Notes: generated by a model from the sequence alone, not told the origin. DNA of 64,000 nucleotides from Streptomyces aurantiogriseus (GCF_014649375.1 NZ_BMSX01000028.1:59448-123447); one strand, 5' to 3'; shown: positions 26,283 through 35,555, counted from the first letter of the stretch. Translations and numbers: made by a program.

Positions 26283-27890
26283 CTACACGCCACCGGCGCG
26301 CCGCCCGCGCACCCCCACGCCGATCGCCCAGCCCACACCGCCCGCGGCGACGAGCAGCAGGGCGATCTCGGGGAGGATTCCCAGCCGCGTGGCGGGCGTC
26401 TCCGAGGAGCGCAGCGGCACCTTCTGGACCAGGGAGTCCGCCACGAACATGCCGGTCTTCTGGGTGATCTTCCCGTCCGGCATGATGATCGCGCTGACCC
26501 CGCTGGTCACGGGCACCGTGACGGTCCGGCTGTGCTCGACGGCGCGGACGCGCGACATGGCGAGCTGCTGGTAGGTCATCTCGCTGCGGTCGAAGGTGGC
26601 GTTGTTGCTGGGCACGGAGATCAGCTGGGCGCCGTGGGTGACGGTGTCGCGCACGGCCCAGTCGAAGGCCGCCTCGTAGCAGGTGGCGAGGCCGACCTCG
26701 GTGCCGTCGATGTCGAACACGCCCGGCTTGCTGCCCCGGCTGAAGTCCTGGCGGACCATCGAGGTCCAGTTCTCGTTGATGGCGCCGATGAGCGAGCGCA
26801 ACGGGAGGTACTCGCCGAACGGCTGGACCTGACGCTTGTCGTACGTCTGGGTGGCGCCCTTGTCCGGGTCCCACAGGATCTGCTCGTTGTAGAGCTTGCC
26901 GTCGCGCTCGACGACCCCGCCGACGGAGATGGGCGCGCCGACCGCCTCGGCCGCCTGCTCGATGACGGCGGCCGCGTCCGGGTTGGCGAAGGGGTCGATG
27001 TCGGAGGAGTTCTCGGGCCACAGCACGAAGTCGGGCCGGGGCACCTTGCCCGCCTTGATCTCGGCGGCCAGTCGCTGCGTCTCGCGCGCGTGGTAGTCGA
27101 GGACGGCCCGGCGCTGGGAGTTGAAGTCCAGGCCGAGGCGGGGGACGTTGCCCTGGATGACGGCGACCGTCGCGGTGCCGTTCTCCGCCTTGTCGCTCAC
27201 CAGCGGGCGTGCGGCCACGGCCGCCACGACCGGGACGGCCAGGCTGAGCAGGGCCACGGCGGCGGCCGACCGCCGCACCTCACGCGTGCGCCGCCAGTCC
27301 AGACCCACACGGACGACCTCGTACAGGCCGAAACCGCAAAGGACGACCGCGAAGCCGAGGACGGGGGTGCCGCCCACCGCGGCGAGGGGCAGGAAGACGC
27401 CGTCCGCCTGGCCGAAGGCGATCTTGCCCCAGGGGAACCCACGGAAGGGCACACGCGCGCGTGCCGCCTCTCCGGCGATCCAGACCGCTGCCGCCCACAC
27501 CGGCCAGGCCGGCAGCTTCGACACCGCGGCGACGCCGACGCCGACCAGCGCGACGAAGACCGCCTCGATGACCACCAGGGCGAGCCAGGGACCAGGGCCC
27601 ACCTCGACACCCGTCCACACCAGCAGCGGCAGCAGGAAACCCAGGCCGAAGAGGTAGCCGAGACCGAGGGCCGCCTTCCAGCCGCGACCGCGCAGCACCC
27701 AGCCGAAGACGGCGAAGGCCGGCAGGGCCAGCCACCACAGGGTGCGCGGCGGGAAGCTGACGTAGAGCAGGACTCCGGAGAGTGCCGCTGCGGCGGCCGG
27801 GACGAGACGCAGGAGGCGCGCGCCGCGCGGCGGCGCGGTCGAGGGCTGCTGCTGGTCCTGCCGGTCCACGGAAGTTGCGGTGACGGTCAC
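26283..27890 (-). CDS. lnt: Apolipoprotein N-acyltransferase
   Basis: A 535-residue integral membrane enzyme. An N-terminal set of about six helices is followed by a nitrilase-like (CN hydrolase) domain from about residue 225 and a final helix. The catalytic triad is visible: Glu293 (VLWPENSSD), Lys352 (TYDKRQVQPFGEYLP) and Cys404 (GLATCYEAAF). It adds the third acyl chain to the N-terminal Cys of lipoproteins on the outer face of the membrane. The GTG at 27890 begins VTVTATSVDRQ; its GGAG is unusually close to the start. Streptomycetes often carry two Lnt homologues. Confidence 0.93.
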   Translation of the reverse strand: MTVTATSVDRQDQQQPSTAPPRGARLLRLVPAAAAALSGVLLYVSFPPRTLWWLALPAFAVFGWVLRGRGWKAALGLGYLFGLGFLLPLLVWTGVEVGPGPWLALVVIEAVFVALVGVGVAAVSKLPAWPVWAAAVWIAGEAARARVPFRGFPWGKIAFGQADGVFLPLAAVGGTPVLGFAVVLCGFGLYEVVRVGLDWRRTREVRRSAAAVALLSLAVPVVAAVAARPLVSDKAENGTATVAVIQGNVPRLGLDFNSQRRAVLDYHARETQRLAAEIKAGKVPRPDFVLWPENSSDIDPFANPDAAAVIEQAAEAVGAPISVGGVVERDGKLYNEQILWDPDKGATQTYDKRQVQPFGEYLPLRSLIGAINENWTSMVRQDFSRGSKPGVFDIDGTEVGLATCYEAAFDWAVRDTVTHGAQLISVPSNNATFDRSEMTYQQLAMSRVRAVEHSRTVTVPVTSGVSAIIMPDGKITQKTGMFVADSLVQKVPLRSSETPATRLGILPEIALLLVAAGGVGWAIGVGVRGRRAGGV

Positions 27891-28084
27891 TCCGGGAGTG
27901 TACGGCGGGTGTCCTTTTGGCCGACAGCACGGTCCGCAGGGCGGTCCGCTGCCTGTGGCCTGCGCAACCCGGTACGACTCATCCACAAACCGCCCATCAG
28001 CCGTTACGGTGTGCCAGAGCTCCTGTCGCGTGGGGTGGCCGGAGCATGTCACGGTCGGGGGGCGACCGGATTCGGGGGGACGGG

Positions 28085-29167
28085 GTGGGCTCCACGGGGA
28101 TGACGTCCGCGGCCGGTCAGGACGCGGACGGGGAAAGACGAATCGTTTCTGACGCGACCGGCGTGGTCGTGCTCGGGGCCTGCGCCACCTGGTCCCTGAT
28201 CACCGCGACCGCGCACGGCGGACGCCCCGAGGGCGTCCTGCTCGCGGTGCTGGCCGTGGCCGCCGGATACGCGGCCGGACGGATCTGCGGAGTGCTGCTG
28301 CCCGTCGCCGCGCCCTGTGCGGCGGCGCTGGCCGGGCTCACCCTGACGGTCGCCCTGCCCCGTTTCGGTCCGGGGCCCGAGATCGCCGCACCTCTCGGCC
28401 ACGCGGGTGCCACCGCCGCCGTGCTGACCCTGTCGGCCGGTGCCGCGTGCTGCGCCGCCTGGGCCACTCCGGTGCCCGTCCTGCGGCTCGCGCTGCACGG
28501 GCTGGCCGGTGGCACAGCGGTGGCCGGGGCCGCCGTGGGCTCGACCACGGCCGTGGTCACCTGCTGCGCCGTACTGCTGTGCTCCCTGGCCGCCGGCCGT
28601 GTGCGCCACCGGGGGCCGGGCCTCGTGGGACTGGGCCTGGCGGCGGCCGTCACGACGGGCCTGACCTGGGCGGTCGCCGGAAACGCGCTGCCCGGCGGAC
28701 TTGCCGCGTCGCTGGAGGACCAGCTGACACCCCGCCGGGTCGGTCTGTGGCGCGACGCTCTGAACCTGGCGCACGACGCCCCCGGCCTGGGCGTGGGCCC
28801 GGGGCGTTTCGGAGAGCTCAGCGCCACGGCCGCGCAGTCCACCCTGTCCGACGGCAAGCCGCACTCCGCCCCGCTGCAGATGGCGGCGGAACAGGGCGTC
28901 GTCGGTGTGCTGCTCCTCACCGCGGCCTTCTGCTGGGTGCTGTTCGCCCTGTGGTGTGCCCCGCGGCCGACGCCGGTCGTGCTCACGGCGGGTGCCGCGC
29001 TCACCGGGCTGGCCGCCGTCGCCGCGGTCGGCAACGCGCTGAGCTTCACCACGGTGTCGGTCGGCACGGGCCTGCTGGCAGGTCTGGCCACGGCCCGCCC
29101 GCTTGCCCTGGAGCCGGTGGCGGCCGAGACGCCGACGAGGTTCGAGGGGGGACGTGCGCCCGCCTGA
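28085..29167 (+). CDS. O-antigen ligase/Wzy-like polytopic membrane protein
   Basis: A protein of about 360 residues with 8-10 hydrophobic helices. The extracytoplasmic signature of the Wzy_C/O-antigen-ligase family is seen towards the C-terminus: LWRDALNLAHDAPGLGVGPG then RFGELSATAAQS, KPHSAPLQMAAEQGVVGVLL. This family joins or polymerises lipid-linked glycans; the Streptomyces role is not established. GTG 28085 follows a GGGGGGACGGG stretch; ATG 28100 and ATG 28046 are alternatives. It is divergent from lnt. Confidence 0.72.
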   Translation: MGSTGMTSAAGQDADGERRIVSDATGVVVLGACATWSLITATAHGGRPEGVLLAVLAVAAGYAAGRICGVLLPVAAPCAAALAGLTLTVALPRFGPGPEIAAPLGHAGATAAVLTLSAGAACCAAWATPVPVLRLALHGLAGGTAVAGAAVGSTTAVVTCCAVLLCSLAAGRVRHRGPGLVGLGLAAAVTTGLTWAVAGNALPGGLAASLEDQLTPRRVGLWRDALNLAHDAPGLGVGPGRFGELSATAAQSTLSDGKPHSAPLQMAAEQGVVGVLLLTAAFCWVLFALWCAPRPTPVVLTAGAALTGLAAVAAVGNALSFTTVSVGTGLLAGLATARPLALEPVAAETPTRFEGGRAPA

Positions 29168-29188
29168 CGGCCGCCCGGCCGCCCGAGG

Positions 29189-29737
29189 TCAGTGCGCCGC
29201 GCCGGGCGTGCCCTGCCGCAGCCGGTCCCTGATGACCCGTACGGCGGCCTCGGCGTCGTCCACGGTGATCGTGAACGTGTGTCCGTCCCAGAGCCGCAGC
29301 ACCAGGCCCTCGCCGCGCCGTACCACGACGGCGGTGCCCTTCTCGGGTCGCCAGCGGTAGCCCCAGCCGCCCCAGTGGCGCGGGGTGACATGCGGCTCGA
29401 AGTCGGCACCGGCGACATGGGACAGCGGGATACGACGGCGCGGCAGGCCGATGTGGCCGCAGCGGATTTCCACGCACTCCTTGTCGAGCTTCAGGTCGAC
29501 GTGGACGAAGGCCAGGGTGCCGAAGAGGACCAGCAGTCCGGCGGCGATGCAGCCGACGACGGACATGACCAGCGGCGCGACACCGGACGTCCACGCGGAG
29601 TCGACCGCCAGTTCGATGCCGAGCGCCATGCAGGCGGCACCGATGAGCGCGAGCAGCCACTGGAAGCGGTTGGTGGCGCGTCCGTGCCAGACGTCGGGAT
29701 ACGGGGCGTTCTCGTCGCGGGGGTGGTGGTCCCTCAT
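29189..29737 (-). CDS. Two-helix membrane protein with PH-like domain
   Basis: A 182-residue protein with two membrane helices (WLLALIGAACMALGIELAV and SVVGCIAAGLLVLFGTLAFV) followed by a soluble, strand-rich domain (ECVEIRCGHIGLPRRRIPLS, FEPHVTPRHWGGWGYRW, GTAVVVRRGEGLVLRLWDGH, FTITVDDAEAAVRVI). The layout resembles bacterial PH-like membrane proteins, which are conserved in streptomycetes but have no assigned function. Confidence 0.75.
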   Translation of the reverse strand: MRDHHPRDENAPYPDVWHGRATNRFQWLLALIGAACMALGIELAVDSAWTSGVAPLVMSVVGCIAAGLLVLFGTLAFVHVDLKLDKECVEIRCGHIGLPRRRIPLSHVAGADFEPHVTPRHWGGWGYRWRPEKGTAVVVRRGEGLVLRLWDGHTFTITVDDAEAAVRVIRDRLRQGTPGAAH

Positions 29738-29842
29738 ATTGATGAGGTTACTCAGGTTTCGCTCCGCCGGTACCGGGTCGCGGAGGGTGACTGCGCCGGC
29801 CGGCCGACAGGCGCACGGGGGTGCCCGGTCGTCGGCCGGCGG

Positions 29843-30628
29843 TCACGGGGCGGGGCTGACCGCCTGGAGGAGCCGGCCTTCCGCGTAGGCGAGGGCGGGC
29901 GCCGGAAGCACGCCCTCCCGGCCGCTGAGCAGAACTGTCACTGTGCCGGGGTCCGAGGCCTCGGGCTCGGGCCGGGCTCCGATGCGGCGCAGGGCCTGCG
30001 CGGCCACCGCACCGGCCGAGCCGTGCAGGACGAGCGGCGGGCGACCGGGGCGCTGCACGGCGGCGCGGATGCGTTCGGCGACGAGCTCGTAGTGAGTGCA
30101 GCCCAGGACGACGGTCGTCACATCCTCGGGGGTCAACGCGGCGGCCGCGGCGACGGCGGCGTCGATCGCCGCCTCGTCGGCATGCTCCACGGCCTCGGCC
30201 AGGCCCCAGCAGGGCACCTCGGCAACGGTGACGCCGTCGGCGAAGTCCTCGATGAGTCCCCGCTGGTAGGGGCTGCCGGTGGTGGCGGGCGTGGCCCAGA
30301 TCGCGACGGGGCCGCCGCCGGCCGCGGCCGGCTTGATAGCGGGGACGGTGCCGATCACCGGGATGTCCGGTTCGAGGCGGGCGCGCAGGGTCGACAAAGC
30401 GTGCACGGTGGCCGTGTTGCAGCCGACGATGAGAGCGTCCGGGCGGTGGGCGGCGGCGGCCTCCGCGACGGCCACCGCACGCGTGGTGAGGTCCTCCGGA
30501 GTGCGCGGTCCCCAGGGCATGCCGTCGGGGTCCAGGGACAGCACGAGATCGGCGTCGGGGCGCAGGCGCCGTACCGCGGCGGTGGCCGCCAGCAGCCCGA
30601 TTCCGGAGTCCATGAGCGCGATCTTCAC
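29843..30628 (-). CDS. murI: Aspartate/glutamate racemase family (glutamate racemase-like)
   Basis: A 261-residue protein of the Asp/Glu racemase fold. The N-terminal MDSGIGLL carries the conserved Asp-Ser-Gly; the two catalytic cysteines are Cys70 in IVGCNTAT and Cys177 in VVLGCTHYELV. It should convert L- to D-glutamate for peptidoglycan. The usual YFGDxxxxPYG segment is replaced by SLDPDGMPWG, so it may be a paralogue with changed specificity rather than the housekeeping enzyme. GTG 30628 follows TATCGT plus six bases (leaderless). It is divergent from the glycosyltransferase gene. Confidence 0.82.
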   Translation of the reverse strand: MKIALMDSGIGLLAATAAVRRLRPDADLVLSLDPDGMPWGPRTPEDLTTRAVAVAEAAAAHRPDALIVGCNTATVHALSTLRARLEPDIPVIGTVPAIKPAAAGGGPVAIWATPATTGSPYQRGLIEDFADGVTVAEVPCWGLAEAVEHADEAAIDAAVAAAAALTPEDVTTVVLGCTHYELVAERIRAAVQRPGRPPLVLHGSAGAVAAQALRRIGARPEPEASDPGTVTVLLSGREGVLPAPALAYAEGRLLQAVSPAP

Positions 30629-30634
30629 CCGGCC

Positions 30635-30640
30635 ACGATA
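30635..30640 (-). promoter_or_regulatory. -10 box of a predicted leaderless promoter (racemase gene)
   Basis: TATCGT, then GGCCGG, then GTG. No Shine-Dalgarno sequence is seen. Confidence 0.45.
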
Positions 30641-30685
30641 GACGATGCGCTCTTGCGGCCCGGCCGGGTGGGGCAGACTGCGCGC

Positions 30686-31861
30686 GTGAGCGCCATCGTG
30701 TGGACCGCCGCCGTATCCCTCGCCGCCTGGCTGTGGCTGTTGCTCTGTCAGGGCTTCTTCTGGCGCACGGACGTCCGGCTGCCGCCGCGCCGCGAACCCG
30801 GGGAGTGGCCGTCGGTCTGTGTCGTCGTCCCCGCGCGCGACGAGGCCTCGGTGCTGCCCGCGAGCCTGCCGTCGCTGCTCGCGCAGGACTATCCGGGGCG
30901 GGCGGAGGTGTTCCTCGTCGACGACGGCAGCTCCGACGGCACCGGGGAGCTGGCCCGTGAGCTGGCGCGGCGGCACGGCGGACTGCCGTTGACCGTGGGC
31001 TCGCCGGGCGAGCCGCCGGCGGGCTGGACGGGGAAGCTGTGGGCGGTGCGGCACGGCATCGGCCTGGCACGCGCGCGCGCCCCCGAGTACCTCCTCCTGA
31101 CGGACGCCGACATCGCGCACGCCCCGGACAGCCTGCGGCAGCTGGTGGCGGCTGCGCGCACCGGCGGCTTCGACGTGGTCTCCCAGATGGCGCGGCTGCG
31201 GGCGGAGAGCCTGTGGGAGCGGCTGATCGTGCCGGCCTTCGTCTATTTCTTCGCGCAGCTGTACCCGTTCCGCCGGATCGGCCGACCGGGGGCGCGGACG
31301 GCGGCTGCGGCGGGAGGCTGTGTGCTGCTGCGCACGGATGCGGCCGAGCGGGCCCGGATCCCGGACGCCGTCCGGCACGCCGTCATCGACGACGTGGCAC
31401 TCGCGCGCGCGGTGAAGAAAAGCGGCGGGCGCATCTGGCTCGGGCTGGCCGACCGGGTGGACAGTGTGCGCCCGTACCCCAGGCTGCACGACCTGTGGCG
31501 GATGGTCTCGCGCAGCGCCTACGCCCAGCTGCGGCACAGTCCGCTGGTGCTGGTCGGCACGGTGCTGGGCCTCGCCCTGGTGTACCTGGTGCCGCCCTTC
31601 GCCCTCCTCGCCGGGCTCCTCCTGGGCGATGTGACCGCGGCGGCGCTCGGCGGCCTCGCGTGGCTGGTGATGACGGGAACGTACGTCCCCATGCTCCGTT
31701 ACTACCGACGGCCGCCGTGGCTCGCTCCGCTGCTGCCGTTCACCGCGTTCCTCTATCTGCTGATGACGGTGGATTCGGCGGTGCAGCACTACCGGGGGCG
31801 TGGCGCGGCCTGGAAGGGCCGCACCTACGCACGTCCGGACGCGGTGGCCGACGAGGGCTGA
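30686..31861 (+). CDS. HpnB-like family 2 glycosyltransferase
   Basis: A 391-residue membrane-bound GT2 enzyme. One N-terminal helix precedes the GT-A domain: VCVVVPARDEASVLPASLPS, VFLVDDGSSDGTGELA (nucleotide-sugar site), PAGWTGKLWAVRHGI, LLLTDADIAHAPDS (DxD), and later VIDDVALARAVKKSGGRIWL. Three C-terminal helices follow. The GWTGKLWA segment and overall layout are those of hopene-associated glycosyltransferase HpnB. No hopanoid genes are in this window, so the lipid acceptor is inferred. GTG 30686 has no good ribosome-binding site. Confidence 0.82.
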   Translation: MSAIVWTAAVSLAAWLWLLLCQGFFWRTDVRLPPRREPGEWPSVCVVVPARDEASVLPASLPSLLAQDYPGRAEVFLVDDGSSDGTGELARELARRHGGLPLTVGSPGEPPAGWTGKLWAVRHGIGLARARAPEYLLLTDADIAHAPDSLRQLVAAARTGGFDVVSQMARLRAESLWERLIVPAFVYFFAQLYPFRRIGRPGARTAAAAGGCVLLRTDAAERARIPDAVRHAVIDDVALARAVKKSGGRIWLGLADRVDSVRPYPRLHDLWRMVSRSAYAQLRHSPLVLVGTVLGLALVYLVPPFALLAGLLLGDVTAAALGGLAWLVMTGTYVPMLRYYRRPPWLAPLLPFTAFLYLLMTVDSAVQHYRGRGAAWKGRTYARPDAVADEG

Positions 31862-31877
31862 GCCCTGCCCAGAAGAC

Positions 31878-33167
31878 CTATTTGCGGCCGGGCGTCCAGT
31901 TCATGCCCCAGCCGTAGGCGTGGTCGACGGTGCGCTGGGGGCTGACGCCGCGTTCGGGCACGAGGTAGCGGGCCTCGCGCTGGACGACGAGGTCGCCGCC
32001 GGTGTTGGTGATCAGCGCCAGCGCGCACACGGTCGAGGGGACCGTGCACTCGTCCAGGGAGAAGTCGACGGGGGCACCGTGCTGGGGCTGCAGCGTGACC
32101 GTGGCGTGCAGGTCGGCGAAGGAGCGGGCGCCTTCGTAGATGGTCACGAAGACGAGGATGCGCCGGAAGTCGTCCTTGTGGTCGAGGTTGATGGTGAGGT
32201 TCTCACCACTGGCCGCAGCGCCGGTGCGGTCGTCGCCGTCGAGGTGGATGTACGGCGGCTGGTGCAGGGCGCCGTAGGCGTTGCCGAGGGACTGGACGAC
32301 TCCCTTGCGGCCGTCGGCCAGTTCGAACAGGGCGCACAGGTCGAGGTCGAGGTCGTTGTGCAGTGCCACCGCGCGTCCGCGCTTGCTGCCCCAGCCCGAG
32401 AACTGCTTGCGCACCTCCCAGTTGAGGTTCACTCGCATCGTGCCCGCGGTGCCGCCCTGCTTGGTCAGCGACACCGACGGGGCGGCCTTGGTGAGCGTCA
32501 CCTTGGTCAGGCGGACGGGTGCGGCGGGCGGGGCCGACGGCGGGGGCGGGGTGTGGTGGACGGGCGGGGGCACGGTGGCGGGCCTCGTCGGAGGGGGCGG
32601 CGGTGATGCGGTGGCGGCGGTCACCGGGGGCGCCGTGTGCTGTGGTTCGTCCACGGTGATGCCGAAGTCCGTGGCCAGGCCCTCCAGACCGCTGTCGTAG
32701 CCCTGGCCGACGGCGCGGAACTTCCAGGCACCCTGGCGGCGGTAGAACTCCCCCAGCACGAACGCCGTCTCGACGGTCGCACCGGTGCTGTCGAACCGGG
32801 CCACCACGGTGTTCTGCGCCACGTCCCGCACCTCCACGCAGAGGTCCGGCACCTGCCCGAACGCGCCACCGTCGGCCGAGGCGGCCAGGACGACGGTCTC
32901 GATCGCGGGCTCCACGCGCGCGAGGTCGACGAGGAGGGTGTCGGTGACCCGGCCACCCGCGTCCCGCTTGCCCTCGTGGCGGACCGCTCCGGAGGCGTGC
33001 TCCGCCTGGTTGTAGAAGACGAAGTCGGCGTCGGAACGGACCTTTCCGCCGACCAGGAGCAGCGCGGAGGCGTCCGCGTCGGGCACACCCGGCCCGGAAC
33101 GCCAGCCCACCTCGACCCTGAGCGCCGTCGTCGGCACCGGAGCGTTGGACCCCTTCGACATTGACAT
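31878..33167 (-). CDS. Tandem TerD-domain protein with proline-rich linker
   Basis: A 429-residue protein with two TerD-like domains. The first (about 10-185) has VEVGWRSGPGVPDADASALL, DFVFYNQAEHASGAVRHEGK, YRRQGAWKFRAVGQGYDSGL; a linker of about 50 residues rich in Pro, Thr and Ala follows; the second (about 240-428) begins VTLTKAAPSVSLTKQGGTAG and has DLDLCALFELADGRKGVVQS and DDRTGAAASGENLTINLDH. TerD domains bind calcium and are linked to tellurite and stress responses. ATG 33167 follows GGGGGCGGAC. Confidence 0.88.
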   Translation of the reverse strand: MSMSKGSNAPVPTTALRVEVGWRSGPGVPDADASALLLVGGKVRSDADFVFYNQAEHASGAVRHEGKRDAGGRVTDTLLVDLARVEPAIETVVLAASADGGAFGQVPDLCVEVRDVAQNTVVARFDSTGATVETAFVLGEFYRRQGAWKFRAVGQGYDSGLEGLATDFGITVDEPQHTAPPVTAATASPPPPPTRPATVPPPVHHTPPPPSAPPAAPVRLTKVTLTKAAPSVSLTKQGGTAGTMRVNLNWEVRKQFSGWGSKRGRAVALHNDLDLDLCALFELADGRKGVVQSLGNAYGALHQPPYIHLDGDDRTGAAASGENLTINLDHKDDFRRILVFVTIYEGARSFADLHATVTLQPQHGAPVDFSLDECTVPSTVCALALITNTGGDLVVQREARYLVPERGVSPQRTVDHAYGWGMNWTPGRK

Positions 33168-33461
33168 GTCCGCCCCCATCACCTGTCTGCGGGCCAGGCC
33201 CCGCGCCCCGGCACCCCTCGGATTGTCTACCCCTTCAACCTATTCGTCCGGACAACGAACTCCCATCCGCAGCACAGGAACACGAATCGCCGACTGGCGG
33301 GTAACCCGCCCGGAACTCGGCCTTTACATGATGCGCACCGAGATTGCCGCCCCTTTTTCCCGAGTTCGCTCGCATTGGGGAGCCAGCGTCACCGCCGACA
33401 CGGAAAACAACCCTCTTATCGGTCTCCCCAACCAGCACATCGTGGGCTTAACTTATGTGCC
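33168..33461. other. Divergent intergenic region
   Basis: About 290 bp between the TerD gene and the small Gln/Pro-rich gene. It is less GC-rich than its surroundings (for example TTATTCGTCCGGACAACGAA near 33240). It should hold both promoters. TAACTT at 33449-33454 lies seven bases before the ATG at 33462 and is a plausible -10 box; I see no other element. Confidence 0.4.
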
Positions 33462-33899
33462 ATGACCTCCCCCCGCTCCACCTATGGTGGCGGCTACTAC
33501 TCCGCCTCCTTCCCGGACACTCCGATCTACGACTCGCTCGTGGCCGAGCGGGGTACCCCGCAGATCGCCCCGATCCGGGTCCCCGCCGCCTACGACACGG
33601 GCGGCAGCAGCCTGCCCGCGTTGCCGTCGGCGCTGCCCGCCCTCCCGGCGGCCCCCTCCCAGCCCGCCTACGGCTATCCGCAGGCGCAGCAGCCCGCTCC
33701 GCTGCAGCAGGCGCCGGCGGCCTACATCCCGCCGCAGGCCACCGCGCCGCGCGGCTACCCCGGCCCGCAGGCCCAGCAGCAGCCGCAACGCCCCGCCGCG
33801 CCCGGCATGGGCTACGAGGCCATGCGCCCTGCGGCTCCCCGGCCCGCCTCTCAGCAGTACCAGGACCCGTACAACAACCAGCAGTACCGCGGCTACTGA
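33462..33899 (+). CDS. Small Gln/Pro/Tyr-rich protein, function unknown
   Basis: A 145-residue low-complexity protein. The N-terminus is ordered-looking (MTSPRSTYGGGYYSASFPDT followed by PIYDSLVAERGTPQIAPIRV); the rest is a Pro/Ala/Gln tail with YGYPQAQQ, GYPGPQAQQQ and a terminal YQDPYNNQQYRGY. There is no signal peptide or membrane helix. Similar proteins seem to be conserved in streptomycetes, but no function is known to me. The start fits a leaderless or short-leader mRNA. Confidence 0.75.
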   Translation: MTSPRSTYGGGYYSASFPDTPIYDSLVAERGTPQIAPIRVPAAYDTGGSSLPALPSALPALPAAPSQPAYGYPQAQQPAPLQQAPAAYIPPQATAPRGYPGPQAQQQPQRPAAPGMGYEAMRPAAPRPASQQYQDPYNNQQYRGY

Positions 33900-33941
33900 G
33901 CCGACCCGGGAGTTGTCCGTGCCACCTGGCAGGATGACTCC

Positions 33942-34766
33942 ATGGGGAATGCGGAACTGCTGTCGATTCACCTTCATCCGGTCAAGGCGTTCCGGGGCCA
34001 GTCGCCCAGGGAGGCCGTCGTGGAGCCCTGGGGGCCGGCCGGAGACCGACGCTGGGCGCTGATCGACGACGGGGGAAAGGTCGTCACGCAACGCCAGCAA
34101 CCGCGCCTCGCGCTGGCCGCTGCCGAACTCCTGCCCGGCGGCGGCCTTCGCCTGTCCGCTCCCGGCCTGGAGCCGCTGGTCGTCTCCGTGCCGGAGCCGG
34201 TGGGGACGGTCTCGCTGGAGATGTTCCGCGACAAGGTGGAGGGGATTCTCGCGGACGAGGCCGCGCACGCCTGGTGCAGCGCGTATCTCGGCGCCGATGT
34301 GCGCCTGGTGCACATGGACGATCCCGCGACACGCCGACCCGTCGACCCCGAGTACGCGCTGCCCGGGGAAACCGTCTCGTTCGCGGACGGCTATCCGCTG
34401 CTGCTCACCACCACCGCGTCCCTCGACGCCCTGAACTCCCTCATCGCGCAAGGTGAGCACGCCGCCGAGGGTCCGCTGCCGATGAACCGCTTCCGGCCCA
34501 ACGTGGTCGTGACAGGTACCGAGCCGTGGGCCGAGGACGGCTGGTCGCGCCTCACCATCGGCGAGGTCGCCTTCCGTGTCGCCAAGAACTGCGGGCGGTG
34601 CGTCGTGACGACGACCGACCAGGCCACCGCGGGCCGCGGCAAGGAACCCCTGTACACCCTGGGCCGGCATCGCCGCCTCGGCGGCAAGCTGGTCTTCGGA
34701 CAGAACCTGGTGCCGCTGTCCCGCGGCACGATCCGGGTCGGCGATCCGGTCGACATCGTCGAGTGA
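33942..34766 (+). CDS. MOSC-domain protein (YcbX-like)
   Basis: A 274-residue protein with an N-terminal MOSC beta-barrel (LHPVKAFRGQSPREAVVEPW, GPAGDRRWALIDDGGKVVTQ) and a C-terminal MOSC domain (MNRFRPNVVVTG, RVAKNCGRCVVTTTDQATA, GRGKEPLYTLGRHRRLGGKL). The conserved Cys is in KNCGRC. The domain handles sulfur carried as persulfide or molybdenum cofactor-bound sulfur; YcbX/mARC-type proteins reduce N-hydroxylated compounds. There is no ferredoxin domain here. Confidence 0.88.
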   Translation: MGNAELLSIHLHPVKAFRGQSPREAVVEPWGPAGDRRWALIDDGGKVVTQRQQPRLALAAAELLPGGGLRLSAPGLEPLVVSVPEPVGTVSLEMFRDKVEGILADEAAHAWCSAYLGADVRLVHMDDPATRRPVDPEYALPGETVSFADGYPLLLTTTASLDALNSLIAQGEHAAEGPLPMNRFRPNVVVTGTEPWAEDGWSRLTIGEVAFRVAKNCGRCVVTTTDQATAGRGKEPLYTLGRHRRLGGKLVFGQNLVPLSRGTIRVGDPVDIVE

Positions 34767-34898
34767 GTCCGGCCGCGATCCCCTGATCCCACGGCTGTGG
34801 GAACCTCCGCCCGCCCCTGGACCGTTGTGCTTGGGTGAGAAGTTCATGAGAGGTCCCGGTCGCAGGTGATTTCGCTCTCTCTTCGACCGGGCCCGCAC

Positions 34899-35555
34899 AT
34901 GAACGGCTCCACGGGGGGTTATCACGGAGCGGGAAGGGGGTGCGGGACGGTGCGAGCGATCGGTGGACTCTGGCGCTGGCGGCACAACCCGCTGCGCCGT
35001 ACGACGGATCTGATCGAGGCCTGGGTCGCCCTGTCGGCGCTGCTCCTGATCCTCCTCGTCGCGCCCGTCGTGGGCGCTCTCGTCGGCGCCGTCGCCCAGG
35101 ACGCGTTGCAGCAGTCGGTCCGCGACCAGCGCGCGTCCCGCCACCAGGTCACGGCCACCGTGGTGCGGAAGCTGGAGGGTTCACTGCTGGAGGCGGACCC
35201 CGAGAGCGCTTCCGGGCGGGACGCCCGCATCCGGGTGACGGCCGACTGGACCGCCCCGGACGGCACCGCGCACCACGGCGCGGTGGTGGCCGACCTCGAC
35301 ACCCCGCAGCGGGGCGACCACTTCGCGATATGGACGGACACGCACGGCCGTCCGGTGGCCCGCCCGCTGGACCCCGCCACGGCGACGACACACGCCGTCC
35401 TCGCCGGATTCGGGGCGGCCCTGCTCACCGCCGGCCTCGTCGAGGGCAGCCGACGAGTGATCCTCTGGCGCATGGTCCGCCGCCGGTACGCCCGTTGGGA
35501 CCAGGCCTGGGACCGCGCGGGCCCGGACTGGGGCCGCACGGGCACCGGCAGCTGA
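34899..35555 (+). CDS. Rv1733c-like two-helix membrane protein
   Basis: A protein of about 218 residues. A basic N-terminal segment (LWRWRHNPLRRTTDLIEAWV) leads into a first membrane helix (ALSALLLILLVAPVVGALVG). An extracytoplasmic strand-rich domain follows (HQVTATVVRKLEG, RIRVTADWTAPDGTAHHGAV, GDHFAIWTDTHGRPVARP) and a second helix near residue 180, with a positively charged tail. This is the layout of the mycobacterial Rv1733c family, which has no known function. GTG 34950 is an alternative start. Confidence 0.75.
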   Translation: MNGSTGGYHGAGRGCGTVRAIGGLWRWRHNPLRRTTDLIEAWVALSALLLILLVAPVVGALVGAVAQDALQQSVRDQRASRHQVTATVVRKLEGSLLEADPESASGRDARIRVTADWTAPDGTAHHGAVVADLDTPQRGDHFAIWTDTHGRPVARPLDPATATTHAVLAGFGAALLTAGLVEGSRRVILWRMVRRRYARWDQAWDRAGPDWGRTGTGS

